Source of the DNA: Phenylobacterium sp.
GTDB lineage: Bacteria; Pseudomonadota; Alphaproteobacteria; Caulobacterales; Caulobacteraceae
Direction: 5' to 3'
NCBI RefSeq assembly: GCF_030681155.1
Contig: NZ_JAUXXE010000030.1
Coordinates: 124,001 to 188,000, forward strand
Length of the DNA: 64,000 bases
Numbering within the stretch: position 1 is the stretch's first letter; every line of letters starts with the position of its first letter. Position numbers and translations under genes: made by a program. Positions 41,897 through 50,680 of the stretch are shown in pieces. Below the pieces are notes generated by a model, which did no database searches, was not told where the DNA came from, and saw only the letters and a program-made list of their open reading frames with translations.

Positions 41897-42421
41897 ATGC
41901 ACATCTCTCCTGCCACCGCGTCCGATCTGCCCGCCATCGCCGCCCTGGTGAACTCGGCCTATCGCGGCGACAGTTCGCGGCAGGGCTGGACGACCGAGGC
42001 CGACTATCTGGGTGGCCAGCGCACGGACGCCCAGGCGCTGGGACATGACCTCGCCACCAAGCCCGAATCTGTCTTGCTGACCCTTCGCGACGAAGCCGGC
42101 GGGCCGCTGCTCGCCTGCGCATGGCTGGAGCCGGCGACTGACGGAGCCTGGTATCTGGGTATGCTGACCGTGCGTCCCGACCTGCAGGATCGCAAACTGG
42201 GCCGGACCATACTGGAGACGGCGGAGGCGCATGCGCGCGCGCTTGGCGCCCGGCGGATCATCATGACGGTGGTGCAGATCCGCGACACCCTGATCGCCTG
42301 GTACGAACGCCGCGGCTATGCGTCTACCGGCGAGACACGGCCCTTTCCCTATGACGACCAGCGGTTCGGCGAGCCGATGCGCGACGACCTGGCCTTCATC
42401 GTTCTTGCGAAGACGATCTAG
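41897..42421 (+). CDS. GNAT-family N-acetyltransferase
   Basis: 174 aa from MHISPATASDLPAIAALVNS, the typical GNAT start; an extension of 43 residues upstream lacks similarity. Motif A is YLGMLTVRPDLQDRKLGRTIL, followed by ALGARRIIMTVVQIRDTLIAWYERRGYASTG. The acceptor is unknown. It stands between a divergent aldo-keto reductase and a convergent alpha/beta hydrolase, sharing CTAG with the latter's stop. Confidence 0.88.
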   Translation: MHISPATASDLPAIAALVNSAYRGDSSRQGWTTEADYLGGQRTDAQALGHDLATKPESVLLTLRDEAGGPLLACAWLEPATDGAWYLGMLTVRPDLQDRKLGRTILETAEAHARALGARRIIMTVVQIRDTLIAWYERRGYASTGETRPFPYDDQRFGEPMRDDLAFIVLAKTI

Positions 42422-43227
42422 CCGCCCGCGATCCGCGCCTCGATCAACGGAAAAAGCCAGGCGCCGCGCCGGGTGATGCTCATATGCGTCGTGCCCGGCA
42501 ATACGGCGAGCTGAGCGTCGGGGATCAGTCGAGCGGCCTCAGCGGCGCGGTCGATCCGCACGAAGTCGTTGTCGCCGATCGCCAGTAGGACCGGCGCGCT
42601 CAGCGCCGCGATCTTCGCTTCTGGCCAGCCCGGCCATTGCGCCAGCATGACGTTGAGCTTGCCCAGGATGTCCTCGAAGGCGTCAGGGTCCGGCGCGCTG
42701 CGGCGGAAGCTGTCGGTCCAGGCGGCGAAGTCATCGGCGGTAGGCAGTAGGGGGATGAGGGCCGCGGAAGGTTCGTGGGTGGGGTCGCGTTGCAGCTTCA
42801 CCAGTTCGGGCAACATGTCGTCGAAGGTGTAGGTCGCCCCGACGGCGGTGATGCTGGCCACCTGCTCAGGATGGCTGATTGCTACGCCGAACGACACGAG
42901 CGCGCCCAGGCTGTGGCCGATGAAGTGGGCGCGGGCGACTTGAAGGTGGGTCAGGACCGCCGAAGCGTCTCGCGCCATCTGGTCCAGGGTGATGGCGCCA
43001 TTGCGGTCGCCCGTGTGGCCGTGGCCCTGCATCTCCATGGCGATCACCGGCCGTTGGCGCGACAGCAATGGCAGCAGGTCGTCCGCAAACGCCGTCTCGA
43101 TGGTCATCGCCCCGCCCGGCAGCAGCACGAATGGAGCGCGCGCGCCATCGGGCGGGCCGCCATGGATCTCGTAGTAGATGTCCAGGCCGTCGCTTGTGAC
43201 GTAGCCGCTGCTTGTCGTGGTTCCCAT
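42418..43227 (-). CDS. alpha/beta hydrolase
   Basis: 269 aa from MGTTTSSGYVTSDGLDIYYE, with AAGGAG 7 nt upstream. The oxyanion region is FVLLPGGAMTIETAF, the nucleophile Ser is in FIGHSLGALVSFGVA, and the later Asp and His lie in LLAIGDNDFVRIDR and LPGTTHMSITRRG. It could be an esterase or haloperoxidase-like hydrolase; the substrate is not readable. A TetR regulator lies directly upstream on the same strand (76 nt), and may control it. Confidence 0.9.
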   Translation of the reverse strand: MGTTTSSGYVTSDGLDIYYEIHGGPPDGARAPFVLLPGGAMTIETAFADDLLPLLSRQRPVIAMEMQGHGHTGDRNGAITLDQMARDASAVLTHLQVARAHFIGHSLGALVSFGVAISHPEQVASITAVGATYTFDDMLPELVKLQRDPTHEPSAALIPLLPTADDFAAWTDSFRRSAPDPDAFEDILGKLNVMLAQWPGWPEAKIAALSAPVLLAIGDNDFVRIDRAAEAARLIPDAQLAVLPGTTHMSITRRGAWLFPLIEARIAGG

Positions 43228-43303
43228 GGCGGACTCCTTGTCGCGGGTGGCGATCAGAGGACGAACGAGGATCCCGCCGGCCGACATACGGCGTCGGGAA
43301 ACG

Positions 43304-43888
43304 TCAGGCCCGCCAGGAGTCCAGCACAGCCTCGGCGGCGGCGTCCAGTTCGGCCTCAGTCCAGCAACGGCCCTTAAGCTCGCTTTTCAACATGTAGCCG
43401 ACCGGAGCGAAGAAGAGGTTGGCCAGCAGGTCGCCGGGCAGCTTCTTGAACAGGCCGCGCTCGATTCCCGCCGCCCGCAACCGCGCGACAGCGCCGGCGA
43501 TCGCCTCGTGCGCCGCGCCGCCTTCACGTTTGGAAAGCGAGGATTCGGCGAAGCGCTGCCCGAACATGAAGGCGTCGGAGTCTGCGCGATAGGTGTCGTA
43601 GAGCTTGCGCCAGACCCGCTTGGCCCGCGCATCCGGGGCCTCGTCGCCGTGCTCGCCGTCGCTGATGGCCTCGAACACGCTTTGCTTGATGCCGCGATAG
43701 ACCTCGATCAGCAGGTCGTCCTTCGAGGGGAAGTGACGATAGAGTGTGCCTTCGGCGACGCCGGCCGCGCTGGCGATGGCCGCGGTCGTGGCGGCTTCGA
43801 AGCCGTCGCGGGCGACGATCTCAAGGGCCGCGCGCAGCAACTTGTCCTTGGTTGAAAGGGCCGGGGTGAGCATCTGCTCACAGGTCAT
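43304..43888 (-). CDS. TetR-family regulator
   Basis: 194 aa from MTCEQMLTPALSTKDK; ATGs 7 codons upstream or 5 codons downstream are alternatives, and no strong SD decides. The HTH is LRAALEIVARDGFEAATTAAI then GVAEGTLYRHFPSKDDLLIEV. The ligand-binding half is helical, ending DAAAEAVLDSWRA. It is placed between the alpha/beta hydrolase (same strand) and the divergent SDR gene (93 nt), and is likely to regulate one or both. Confidence 0.88.
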   Translation of the reverse strand: MTCEQMLTPALSTKDKLLRAALEIVARDGFEAATTAAIASAAGVAEGTLYRHFPSKDDLLIEVYRGIKQSVFEAISDGEHGDEAPDARAKRVWRKLYDTYRADSDAFMFGQRFAESSLSKREGGAAHEAIAGAVARLRAAGIERGLFKKLPGDLLANLFFAPVGYMLKSELKGRCWTEAELDAAAEAVLDSWRA

Positions 43889-43981
43889 GGGCCGGGCGTT
43901 CGATGTCAAGTCTCGGCTTCTGTGGCGCAGCGGCGGAAGGTCGCGCTAGAACACCGCAACGAGAAAATCAGGGAGTTGCAA

Positions 43982-44752
43982 ATGGACTTGGGTCTCAGGG
44001 GCAAGAAGGCGGTCGTCACCGGTGGATCGCGCGGTATCGGCCGCGCCATCGCCGACCTGCTGGCCGACGAGGGCGCCGATGTCGCCATCTGCGCGCGCAA
44101 CGCCGAGCAGGTGGCCGCCGCCGTCGAGGCGCTGAAGGCGAAGGGCGTGAACGCCTGGGGCCAAGTCGTGGACATCGCTGACGGTCAGGCCCTAAAGGCC
44201 TTCGTCCAACAGGCCGGCGAGACCCTTGGCGGTATCGACATCATGGTCTCCAACGCGAGCGCCCTGGTCCAAGGCAATGGCGAGGAGGAATGGCAGGCGA
44301 TGTTCGACATCGACGTCATGGGCGCGGTCCGGACCTTCGAGGCGGCCAAGCCGTTCCTGCTGAAGGCGGGCGAGGCTAATGGCGACGCAGCCTTTCTGAT
44401 CACCTCGTCGGTCTCGGCCGCCCAGGCCGACAATCCCTCGTCCTACGGGACGATGAAGGCGGCCCTGATCCACTACGCCAAGGGCGTGGCTCGCGAGAAT
44501 GCCCCCAAGCATGTCCGTTGCAACGTCATCTCGCCGGGCACGGTGTTCTTCGAGGGCGGCGTCTGGGGCAATGTGAAGGCTGGCATGCCGCAGTTCTTTG
44601 AGCAGATGATCAAGCGCAACCCGACGGGGCGGATGGCAACGCCGGAAGAGGTGGCGGCCGCGACCGTCTTCCTCGCCAGTCCGCGTTCGGCGTTCACGAC
44701 CGGCATCAACATGCTGGTTGACGGCGCGATCTCCTCGCGCGTCAATTTCTAG
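43982..44752 (+). CDS. short-chain dehydrogenase/reductase
   Basis: 256 aa from MDLGLRGKKAVVTGGSRGIG, with GGGAG upstream. The NAD(P) motif is TGGSRGIG, MVSNAS takes the NNAG place, and the catalytic Ser-Tyr-Lys appear as LITSSVSAAQ and SSYGTMKAALIHYAKG. The C-terminal GRMATPEEVAAATVFLASPR is typical of SDR enzymes. It may act on 3-oxoacyl or hydroxy substrates. The following gene starts after 10 nt, so they probably share a transcript. Confidence 0.93.
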   Translation: MDLGLRGKKAVVTGGSRGIGRAIADLLADEGADVAICARNAEQVAAAVEALKAKGVNAWGQVVDIADGQALKAFVQQAGETLGGIDIMVSNASALVQGNGEEEWQAMFDIDVMGAVRTFEAAKPFLLKAGEANGDAAFLITSSVSAAQADNPSSYGTMKAALIHYAKGVARENAPKHVRCNVISPGTVFFEGGVWGNVKAGMPQFFEQMIKRNPTGRMATPEEVAAATVFLASPRSAFTTGINMLVDGAISSRVNF

Positions 44753-44762
44753 AGCTAAAGCT

Positions 44763-45317
44763 TTGGAATACGATTACTTTCAACTCCGACTGGGCCGTGA
44801 ACGCACGGCCCAGAAGGCGCTCGCCGACCGGCTGCACACCGCGCCCGAAGCGGTGGCGGTGTTCGCGCCGCTGCTGGGCTTCGCCTCCAATGAGGCGCTG
44901 GTCCTGGCGCGGGCTGGGGCCAAGCTGGAGCTACCCGCCCACAGCGTCGATCGCCTGACCCCGACCCTGCGTCCGACGCAGGATGCGGCGCCCGAGACCG
45001 GCGGGATCTATGTCCACAACTGGTTCACCATCGACGGTGGCGCCGTCGATGAGTTCGTCCGTCTTTCGGGAGAAGCCTGGCCTGATTTCGAGCGCCGGTT
45101 CGAAACCAAGATCTATGGCCTGTTCCTTGCCGCCGAGAGCGAGGCCGACCGCACGGACGGGGCGCGGAGGCTGCTGTTGATGACCCGCTACCGCGATCTT
45201 GGCGAGTGGCAGGTTTCCCGCGATCCGACGTCCGATGCCATGCAGGTCTTCCTGCGCCGACGGGAACTGACGCGCGTGTCGCTGGCGCGCGCCTGCACGG
45301 TCATGCCGCGAGGCTAG
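44763..45317 (+). CDS. hypothetical protein, possibly NIPSNAP/dimeric alpha-beta barrel type
   Basis: 184 aa from a TTG (LEYDYFQLRLGRERTAQ...); the open frame reaches 44718 but that part overlaps the SDR gene. The sequence seems to have two ferredoxin-like halves, each starting with an aromatic beta strand (YDYFQLRLGR and IYVHNWFTIDGG), with WPDFERRFETKIYGLFLAA in the second. That pattern recalls NIPSNAP-like dimeric alpha-beta barrels, but I cannot prove the family. It is probably co-transcribed with the SDR gene. The function is unknown. Confidence 0.6.
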   Translation: MEYDYFQLRLGRERTAQKALADRLHTAPEAVAVFAPLLGFASNEALVLARAGAKLELPAHSVDRLTPTLRPTQDAAPETGGIYVHNWFTIDGGAVDEFVRLSGEAWPDFERRFETKIYGLFLAAESEADRTDGARRLLLMTRYRDLGEWQVSRDPTSDAMQVFLRRRELTRVSLARACTVMPRG

Positions 45318-45369
45318 CGATCCGCCTCAAATTGAGGTGAGATCGCACATCTGGTCGGGAGACGACGTG

Positions 45370-45657
45370 ATGGCTGAAGACGAAGAACTGAGGCTTCGCA
45401 GGATCGCCGAGCGCAGGGCGGACGCCAAGCTGGGATTTCGGAGCCACCTGATGGTCTATGCGATCGTCAATGCGGGCTTGGTGGCGATCAACCTGGCGAC
45501 CGCTCCCGGCTACCTGTGGTTCGTCTGGCCGATGGCGGGCTGGGGGATAGGGCTGCTGGCGCACGGCTTCTCGGTCTACGCCCATGCCGGCGACCAGCGC
45601 GAGCAGATGGTCGAGAAGGAACTTACCCGCCTGCGCAACAACCCGCCGAAGAACTAA
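45370..45657 (+). CDS. 2TM-domain small membrane protein
   Basis: 95 aa from MAEDEELRLRRIAERRADAK. A charged N-terminus, the 2TM-domain pattern FRSHLMVYAIVNAGLVAINL and a second membrane helix (YLWFVWPMAGWGIGLLAHGF) are followed by a Lys/Glu tail with QREQMVEKELTRL. In some proteins this domain is fused to LytTR-type regulators or kinases; here it stands alone. It is followed 9 nt later by the dienelactone hydrolase gene. Confidence 0.85.
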   Translation: MAEDEELRLRRIAERRADAKLGFRSHLMVYAIVNAGLVAINLATAPGYLWFVWPMAGWGIGLLAHGFSVYAHAGDQREQMVEKELTRLRNNPPKN

Positions 45658-45666
45658 GAGGGATAG

Positions 45667-46398
45667 ATGATCGAACAGACTGTCGAGGTCCCGACGCGGG
45701 ACGGGGCGACGACGACCTTCATCGTCCATCCCGAGCGGGGTGGCCCGCATCCGCTGATCCTCTTCTACATGGACGCCCCAGCGATCCGGGAGGAACTGCG
45801 CGACATGGCGCGCAGGCTGGCGAGTTGCGGCTATTACGTCATGTTGCCGAACCTCTACTACCGGGCCGGCGTGCTGGAGATGTCCGCCGAAGACCGGGCC
45901 GATCCCGAGCATAAGCGGGTGTTCGAGCTGATGAACTCTCTGACCATCCCGCTGGTGATGGACGATACCGACGCGCTGCTGGCCTATGCCGACAAGGACC
46001 CCGCCGCCTCGAAGGGCAAGGCGGGCTGCGTCGGCTACTGCATGAGCGGGCAGTTCGCGATCAACGCCGCGGCGCGTCACCCGCAGCGGATTGGCGCGGC
46101 GGCCTCGATCTATGGGACCTTCCTGGTCACCGACAAGGGCGACAGCCCTCATATCGTCGCGTCAAAGGCGGGGGGCGAGCTCTACTTCGCTTGCGCCGAG
46201 ATCGATCGCTGGGCGCCGCTGGAAGTGGTGCAGGCGTTGGACGTCGCTTTGAAAGCTGACGACGTTCGGGCCGAGGTCGAACTTTACCCGGCCGCCCAAC
46301 ATGGCTTCGCCTTCCCGCAGCGGGCCGCCTACGACAAACCCTCGGCCGAGAGGCATTGGGAGCGGCTGGTCGCGCTCTACCGGCGGAACCTGGGCTAG
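45667..46398 (+). CDS. dienelactone hydrolase family protein
   Basis: 243 aa with AGAGGG upstream. It is an alpha/beta fold with a Cys nucleophile in GCVGYCMSGQFAINAAA, an Asp further on, and the His in YPAAQHGFAFPQRAAYD. N-terminal PHPLILFYMDAPAIRE and YYVMLPNLYYR are typical. True dienelactone hydrolases open the lactone in chloroaromatic degradation, but many relatives act on other esters or lactones. No catechol-cleavage genes lie nearby. Its stop overlaps the convergent dioxygenase gene in CTAG. Confidence 0.92.
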   Translation: MIEQTVEVPTRDGATTTFIVHPERGGPHPLILFYMDAPAIREELRDMARRLASCGYYVMLPNLYYRAGVLEMSAEDRADPEHKRVFELMNSLTIPLVMDDTDALLAYADKDPAASKGKAGCVGYCMSGQFAINAAARHPQRIGAAASIYGTFLVTDKGDSPHIVASKAGGELYFACAEIDRWAPLEVVQALDVALKADDVRAEVELYPAAQHGFAFPQRAAYDKPSAERHWERLVALYRRNLG

Positions 46399-47204
46399 CG
46401 ATCGACCGGCGCGATCCAGCCGTCTTCCAGGCTCTTCAGCGGGTGCGAGCCGGTGACCTGGCCCATGAACGGTGGCCAGATGTTGTAGCCCAGCAGGTCT
46501 TGCAGTCGCGGCGACATCGCCGCGGCCCTCTCGCGCGGGACGCCCAGATAGAAGTTCTCCTGCGTGCGCCCCCAGGGCTCGCAATACTGATTGGTGAAGG
46601 CCAGGCGCGGCGCCTGGCTGCGGTTGGCGCCTCCGCGATGGAGGAGGGTTCCCTGGAACACGATCGCGCCGCCGGCGGGCATCGTGACGGGGCGCATCAT
46701 GGCGATCGCTTCATGCGGGTCGATGGTCGCGATCTTCTCATCGCTCCAAGTGTGACTGCCGGGCAGGATATCGGTGGCGCCGTTGGTGTCGGTGAAGGCG
46801 TCGATGGCGCCGATCACCGACAGGCTGATGGCGGGACGTGGGCGGGGCTGGCGATAGAAGCCGTCGTCGTAGTGGACGCCCTGGGCCGCTTCGCCGGGAT
46901 AGATGCAGATCGCCTGGCTGGCGCTGAGCAGGTAGCCAGGCTGGAGGAAACGATCGAGCAGGGCCAGCAGCCGGGGTTCCTCGGTCAGACGTTCGAACAC
47001 CTGCCCGCGCGCGACCAGGGTGTAGACGCGCTCCGTGGCGAACCCTTCGAAGCTGTTGCGGCCGTGATGACTGCCCAGATGTGGCGCCAGGGCCTCGCGA
47101 GCCTGATGCAGGGCGGCGGCGTCGGCGAAGTCTTCGATAATCGTATAGCCGTCCTGCGTCAGACGCTGGACGTGAGCCTCGATATCGAACGGCGGGGTGG
47201 TCAC
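46395..47204 (-). CDS. phytanoyl-CoA dioxygenase (PhyH) family protein
   Basis: 269 aa starting at GTG, with GGAGG 9 nt upstream; no suitable ATG exists. The Fe(II)/2-oxoglutarate site is His111 and Asp113 in GVHYDDGFYRQ and His189 in GTLLHRGGANRS, with an Arg shortly after. ATDILPGSHTWSDE is typical of PhyH. These enzymes hydroxylate varied lipophilic or small molecules. The NTF2-like gene lies 30 nt upstream on the same strand and is likely co-transcribed. The substrate cannot be read. Confidence 0.9.
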   Translation of the reverse strand: MTTPPFDIEAHVQRLTQDGYTIIEDFADAAALHQAREALAPHLGSHHGRNSFEGFATERVYTLVARGQVFERLTEEPRLLALLDRFLQPGYLLSASQAICIYPGEAAQGVHYDDGFYRQPRPRPAISLSVIGAIDAFTDTNGATDILPGSHTWSDEKIATIDPHEAIAMMRPVTMPAGGAIVFQGTLLHRGGANRSQAPRLAFTNQYCEPWGRTQENFYLGVPRERAAAMSPRLQDLLGYNIWPPFMGQVTGSHPLKSLEDGWIAPVDR

Positions 47205-47234
47205 GTCGGTCGCCTCCCTGATGTTTGGAGGAGT

Positions 47235-47684
47235 CTAGCCGAATGACGGCAGGGCAAGTCCAGGCCGTTCATTGTCCCAGATCATCGACATGATGCGCCA
47301 GCGGCCGTCGGCCTCGCGGTAGAGTTGGATGGAATTGATCCCTCGGCGTTCCGGCTTGGCGTCGCCCAGCGCACTCCTGGCCTCATAGGCGCTCCAGACC
47401 TGCGCCATGTTGCCGAACTCGTCGACGCGGCGGCCGATCTCGACCTCGTAGAAATCGTTGGCCTCGAAGAACGGCGCGACATCGGCGCTGTAGTCGTCTG
47501 GAGCCATGATCTTGATCCACGGGCGGCTATCCTCGCCCAGCCCGGTGCGCATCTGGCGGGCCTCGGCGTGGAATATCTCGCCTTGGAGCGCCCAGTCGCG
47601 CGGCCCCTTGGGGCCGGAAATCATCGCGTACATCGCATCGACGACGGCGCCGATGTCGGTGGGATCGAAGGGGAGCTGCTTCAT
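47235..47684 (-). CDS. NTF2-like (SnoaL/DUF4440-type) protein
   Basis: 149 aa. The cone-shaped NTF2 fold is suggested by an N-terminal helix pair (VVDAMYAMISGPKG), a mid strand FYEVEIGRRVDEFGNMAQVWSAYEAR and a final strand pair GINSIQLYREADGRWRIMSMIWDNER. Such proteins can be isomerases, dehydratases or simple ligand binders. It is upstream of, and oriented with, the PhyH-type dioxygenase, and downstream of the P450 gene, from which a terminator separates it. Confidence 0.85.
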   Translation of the reverse strand: MKQLPFDPTDIGAVVDAMYAMISGPKGPRDWALQGEIFHAEARQMRTGLGEDSRPWIKIMAPDDYSADVAPFFEANDFYEVEIGRRVDEFGNMAQVWSAYEARSALGDAKPERRGINSIQLYREADGRWRIMSMIWDNERPGLALPSFG

Positions 47685-47768
47685 GCCCGCGAGCTTATGG
47701 CGGGCAACGGGCCGACGTCACCTGGTCATCGACGAACGCGGACCGGGTCGTGACGAGCCGAAACGAAA

Positions 47769-47798
47769 GCGGCGGCGCGAGATAGCTCGCGCCGCCGC
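47769..47798 (-). terminator. strong hairpin terminator of the P450 gene
   Basis: GCGGCGGCGCGAG and CTCGCGCCGCCGC form a perfect 13-bp stem with a 4-nt loop. On the minus strand, the direction of the P450 gene, it is followed by TTTCGTTT. It lies 24 nt beyond the P450 stop codon. Confidence 0.85.
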
Positions 47799-47822
47799 CA
47801 AGTCTGGTCTCGCAGGAAAGAT

Positions 47823-49082
47823 CTAGGCCCGCGCGGGGATGATGACCTTCAGCGACTCATAGCCCTTCACGAAGCTCGAATAGGTCCGGACCGGCTCGCT
47901 CACCACCTTGATATCGGGGAAGCGCTTGAGGATCTCTTCCCAGATCACCCGCAGTTGCAGCTCGGCCAGACGGTTGCCGACGCAGCGGTGGATGCCGAAG
48001 CCGAAGGACATGTGGTTACGGGGACGTTCGCGGTCGATGATGTAGTCGTTCGGACGCTCGATGACCTCGTCGTCGCGGTTGCCCGAGACGTACCACATGA
48101 CGACCTTGTCGCCCTTCTTGATGGTCTTGCCGCCCAGTTCGTAGTCCTGGGTGGCGATGCGGCGCATGTGGGCCAGCGGCGTCTGCCAGCGGATGGTTTC
48201 GGAAACCATCGACGGGATCAGCGAGGGGTTCTCGCGCAGCTTCTTGTATTGGTCGGGGTTCTGGTTCAGCGCCAGGATCGAGCCGGTGATGGTGTTGCGG
48301 GTGGTGTCGTTGCCGCCGACCGTCAGCAGCACGATGTTCCCAAAATACTCGCGGGGCGACATGTCCCGGGTCTCAGGGCCATGGGCCAGCATGGAGATCA
48401 GGTCGCCGCCGGGAGGGGCGTTGACGCGCTGGTTCCACAGCTCAGTGAAGTAGGCGTGGTACTCGACGAAGATTTGCATCTTCTGCTCGATGGTGTCGAC
48501 CAGCGGGCTCTTGCCGGGAACGGCGGTGACCACGTCCGACCAGTAGGTCAGCTTGCGGCGGTCTTCCTGCGGCATGTCGAACAGGGTGGCCAGGGTCATG
48601 GCCGTCAGTTCCATGGAAACCTTGTCGACCCAGTCGAACTCCTCGCCGATCGGCAGGCTGTCGAGGATCTTGGCCGAGCGCTCGCGGATCAGCGGCTCGA
48701 GGATCTGGAGGTTCATCGGCGAGACAGCAGGGCTCACCGTCTTGCGCTGAACGTCGTGCTTGGGCGGGTCCATGGCGATGAACATGGGCAGCGGGCCCTC
48801 GTCGCCGTCCTGCGAGGCGATGGTGATGCCGCCTTCCGAGGAGAACACTTGGTGGTTCGTATCGACCGCCATGATGTCGTTGTACTTGGTGATGGACCAG
48901 TAGGGGCCGTACTCGCTCTCGGCGGTGTAGTGGACCGGATCTTCCTTACGTAGGCGCTCAAGCACTGGCCAGTGGGCGTCGGTGCGGAACAGAGCCGGAT
49001 CGCCAGGATTCAGCTGATCCAACGGCAAGGCGTATGCCCGGGTGCGGGCATCTTGGGTCAGGTCGATATTGCCGTCGCTCAT
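47823..49082 (-). CDS. cytochrome P450, CYP153-like
   Basis: 419 aa. Heme-thiolate Cys367 in FGFGIHRCVGNRLAELQLR, ExxR at 295-298 in VSETIRWQTPLAHMRR, and the I-helix acid-Thr pair in GGNDTTRNTITG. The surrounding sequence (VIWEEILKRFPDI, NHMSFGFGIHRC) is nearest to CYP153 alkane/fatty-acid omega-hydroxylases as I recall them. These soluble class I P450s need a ferredoxin and a ferredoxin reductase; neither gene is close by, so redox partners must be supplied from elsewhere. A terminator follows. It is divergent from an FAD-binding protein gene. Confidence 0.9.
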   Translation of the reverse strand: MSDGNIDLTQDARTRAYALPLDQLNPGDPALFRTDAHWPVLERLRKEDPVHYTAESEYGPYWSITKYNDIMAVDTNHQVFSSEGGITIASQDGDEGPLPMFIAMDPPKHDVQRKTVSPAVSPMNLQILEPLIRERSAKILDSLPIGEEFDWVDKVSMELTAMTLATLFDMPQEDRRKLTYWSDVVTAVPGKSPLVDTIEQKMQIFVEYHAYFTELWNQRVNAPPGGDLISMLAHGPETRDMSPREYFGNIVLLTVGGNDTTRNTITGSILALNQNPDQYKKLRENPSLIPSMVSETIRWQTPLAHMRRIATQDYELGGKTIKKGDKVVMWYVSGNRDDEVIERPNDYIIDRERPRNHMSFGFGIHRCVGNRLAELQLRVIWEEILKRFPDIKVVSEPVRTYSSFVKGYESLKVIIPARA

Positions 49083-49264
49083 AAGTAATCTCCTCCGGTC
49101 CTATAGCGCTCCCGGTCTCCAGCCAAAGATGACGCTGGCGTCAAGTTTAGCGCGCCTTCTCTTCGGCGTCTCCAACTGATCTGCGTTCAGGTGAAGTTTT
49201 TCTCTCGTTTAAAATCCCACAAAAATGATAGGAATTAAATTCACGGATCCAGGGAGTGCGAGCC

Positions 49265-50614
49265 ATGAGCCAGCGGCCGACAGTTGTGGTGATTGGGGCG
49301 GGGTTCTCGGGACTGCTCACGGCTCTGCACCTGGTGGCCGATCCGCAGGGGCCCACGGTCCGGCTGGTCGAGCGGGCCAGGGCGTTCGGGCGGGGCGCGG
49401 CCTATTCCACCGGAAACCCCGACCATCTGCTGAATGTCCGGGTGGCCAATATGAGCGCCTATCCGGACGATCCCGAGCACTTCACCCGCTGGCTGGCGAC
49501 TCATGAAGGCTGGAGTTCGCACGGCGGCTTCGTCACGCGGGGCGTCTATGGCGACTACCTCCAGGACCTGCTTCGCGAGGCGCTGGAGAACACCGCCGCA
49601 GGACGGCTGCTGCTCGAACAAGACGAGGCGGTGGACGTCAAGCGCGCCGGCGAGGGATGGCGGGCTAGGCTGGCGCTCGGCCGCGAGATCGAGGCCCAGG
49701 CGGTGGTGCTGGCGCTCGGTGTGCTGCGTCCCGCGCCGCCGGCGGCGGCGACGGACGCCCTGCTGGGATCCGCGCGATATGTCGGTGACCCATGGGACCC
49801 GGCCGCTTCGCTGGACGAAGGGGCCGATGACGTACTGCTCACCGGAACCGGTCTGACGATGATCGATGCGGCGGTCACGCTATGGCGGCCAGGACGGCGG
49901 TTCTGGGCGATATCGCGCCGCGGCCTGATCCCACGCGCTCACGCTCCTGTCGCGGCCAATACTCCGGAACTCCAGGCCACTGGGTCGCCTCGAGAGGTCC
50001 TGGCGGCGGTGCGTCAAGCCTCGGGCGATGGCCAGTGGCGCGAGACTATCGACGCTTTGCGACCGCACGTTCGAGGGATTTGGGAAGGTTGGAGCCAGGC
50101 GCAGCGCCAGTCGTTTCTGCGCCACCTGCGTCCCTGGTGGGACGTGCATCGCCACCGCTTGGCGCCCAGCGTCGCGCGGCGGGTCGGCCTGTTGATGCGG
50201 TCGCGGGAACTGGTGGTGAGGGCCGGTCAGATTGTCAGCCTCGCCCCGAACCGCGAGAATATCGAAGTGACTTGGCGGCCGCGCGGCGGAACGATCACCC
50301 GGCGCCTAACCGTGGACGCCGTCGTCAACTGCGCCGGCCTCTTGGGCGATCTGGACCGGGCTCGCGAGCCGCTGCTGAAACAGCTCATGGCGCGCGGACA
50401 TATCCGCCCGGACCCTTGCCGGCTTGGGGCCGAAGTCGACCGGACCTCGCGGCTTATCGGGACGGGCGGCGCGCCGGAACCGGGCCTCTATGCGGTGGGG
50501 CCGCTGACGCGCGGGGCGTTCTGGGAAATCACCTCGGCGCCCGACATTCGAACCCAGGCCGCAGAGACCGCCCAGGCGATACTCGGCCGTCTAAGGCGGG
50601 CTCGCGCGGCTTAG
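49265..50614 (+). CDS. FAD/NAD(P)-binding protein
   Basis: 449 aa from MSQRPTVVVIGAGFSGLLTA with GGGAG upstream. The Rossmann ADP-binding motif is VVVIGAGFSGLLTALHL; RAFGRGAAYSTGNPDHLLNVRVANM and VLALGVLRPAPP are typical of a family of bacterial oxidoreductase-like proteins (NAD_binding_9-type). A second dinucleotide loop (VLLTGTGLTMIDAAVTL) sits near the middle. The reaction is unknown. It could be related to the divergent P450 gene 182 nt away, but it is not a typical ferredoxin reductase. Confidence 0.85.
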   Translation: MSQRPTVVVIGAGFSGLLTALHLVADPQGPTVRLVERARAFGRGAAYSTGNPDHLLNVRVANMSAYPDDPEHFTRWLATHEGWSSHGGFVTRGVYGDYLQDLLREALENTAAGRLLLEQDEAVDVKRAGEGWRARLALGREIEAQAVVLALGVLRPAPPAAATDALLGSARYVGDPWDPAASLDEGADDVLLTGTGLTMIDAAVTLWRPGRRFWAISRRGLIPRAHAPVAANTPELQATGSPREVLAAVRQASGDGQWRETIDALRPHVRGIWEGWSQAQRQSFLRHLRPWWDVHRHRLAPSVARRVGLLMRSRELVVRAGQIVSLAPNRENIEVTWRPRGGTITRRLTVDAVVNCAGLLGDLDRAREPLLKQLMARGHIRPDPCRLGAEVDRTSRLIGTGGAPEPGLYAVGPLTRGAFWEITSAPDIRTQAAETAQAILGRLRRARAA

Positions 50615-50680
50615 GCCGCTTGGCGCCGCGATCAGGCGCACGCTATGAACTTGGCTTGAGTTCAGCGGGAAGCCGAAATC

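Noticed and set aside
43304-47684. Cluster of TetR, SDR, dienelactone hydrolase, PhyH and NTF2 genes considered as one biosynthetic gene cluster
   Set aside because: The genes alternate strands with several convergent ends, and no scaffold-forming enzyme (PKS, NRPS, terpene synthase) is present.
47955-48953. 332-aa plus-strand ORF across the P450 gene
   Set aside because: It is the antisense frame of a complete P450 with all motifs; composition is Val/Gly/Asp/Arg-rich and shows no domain.
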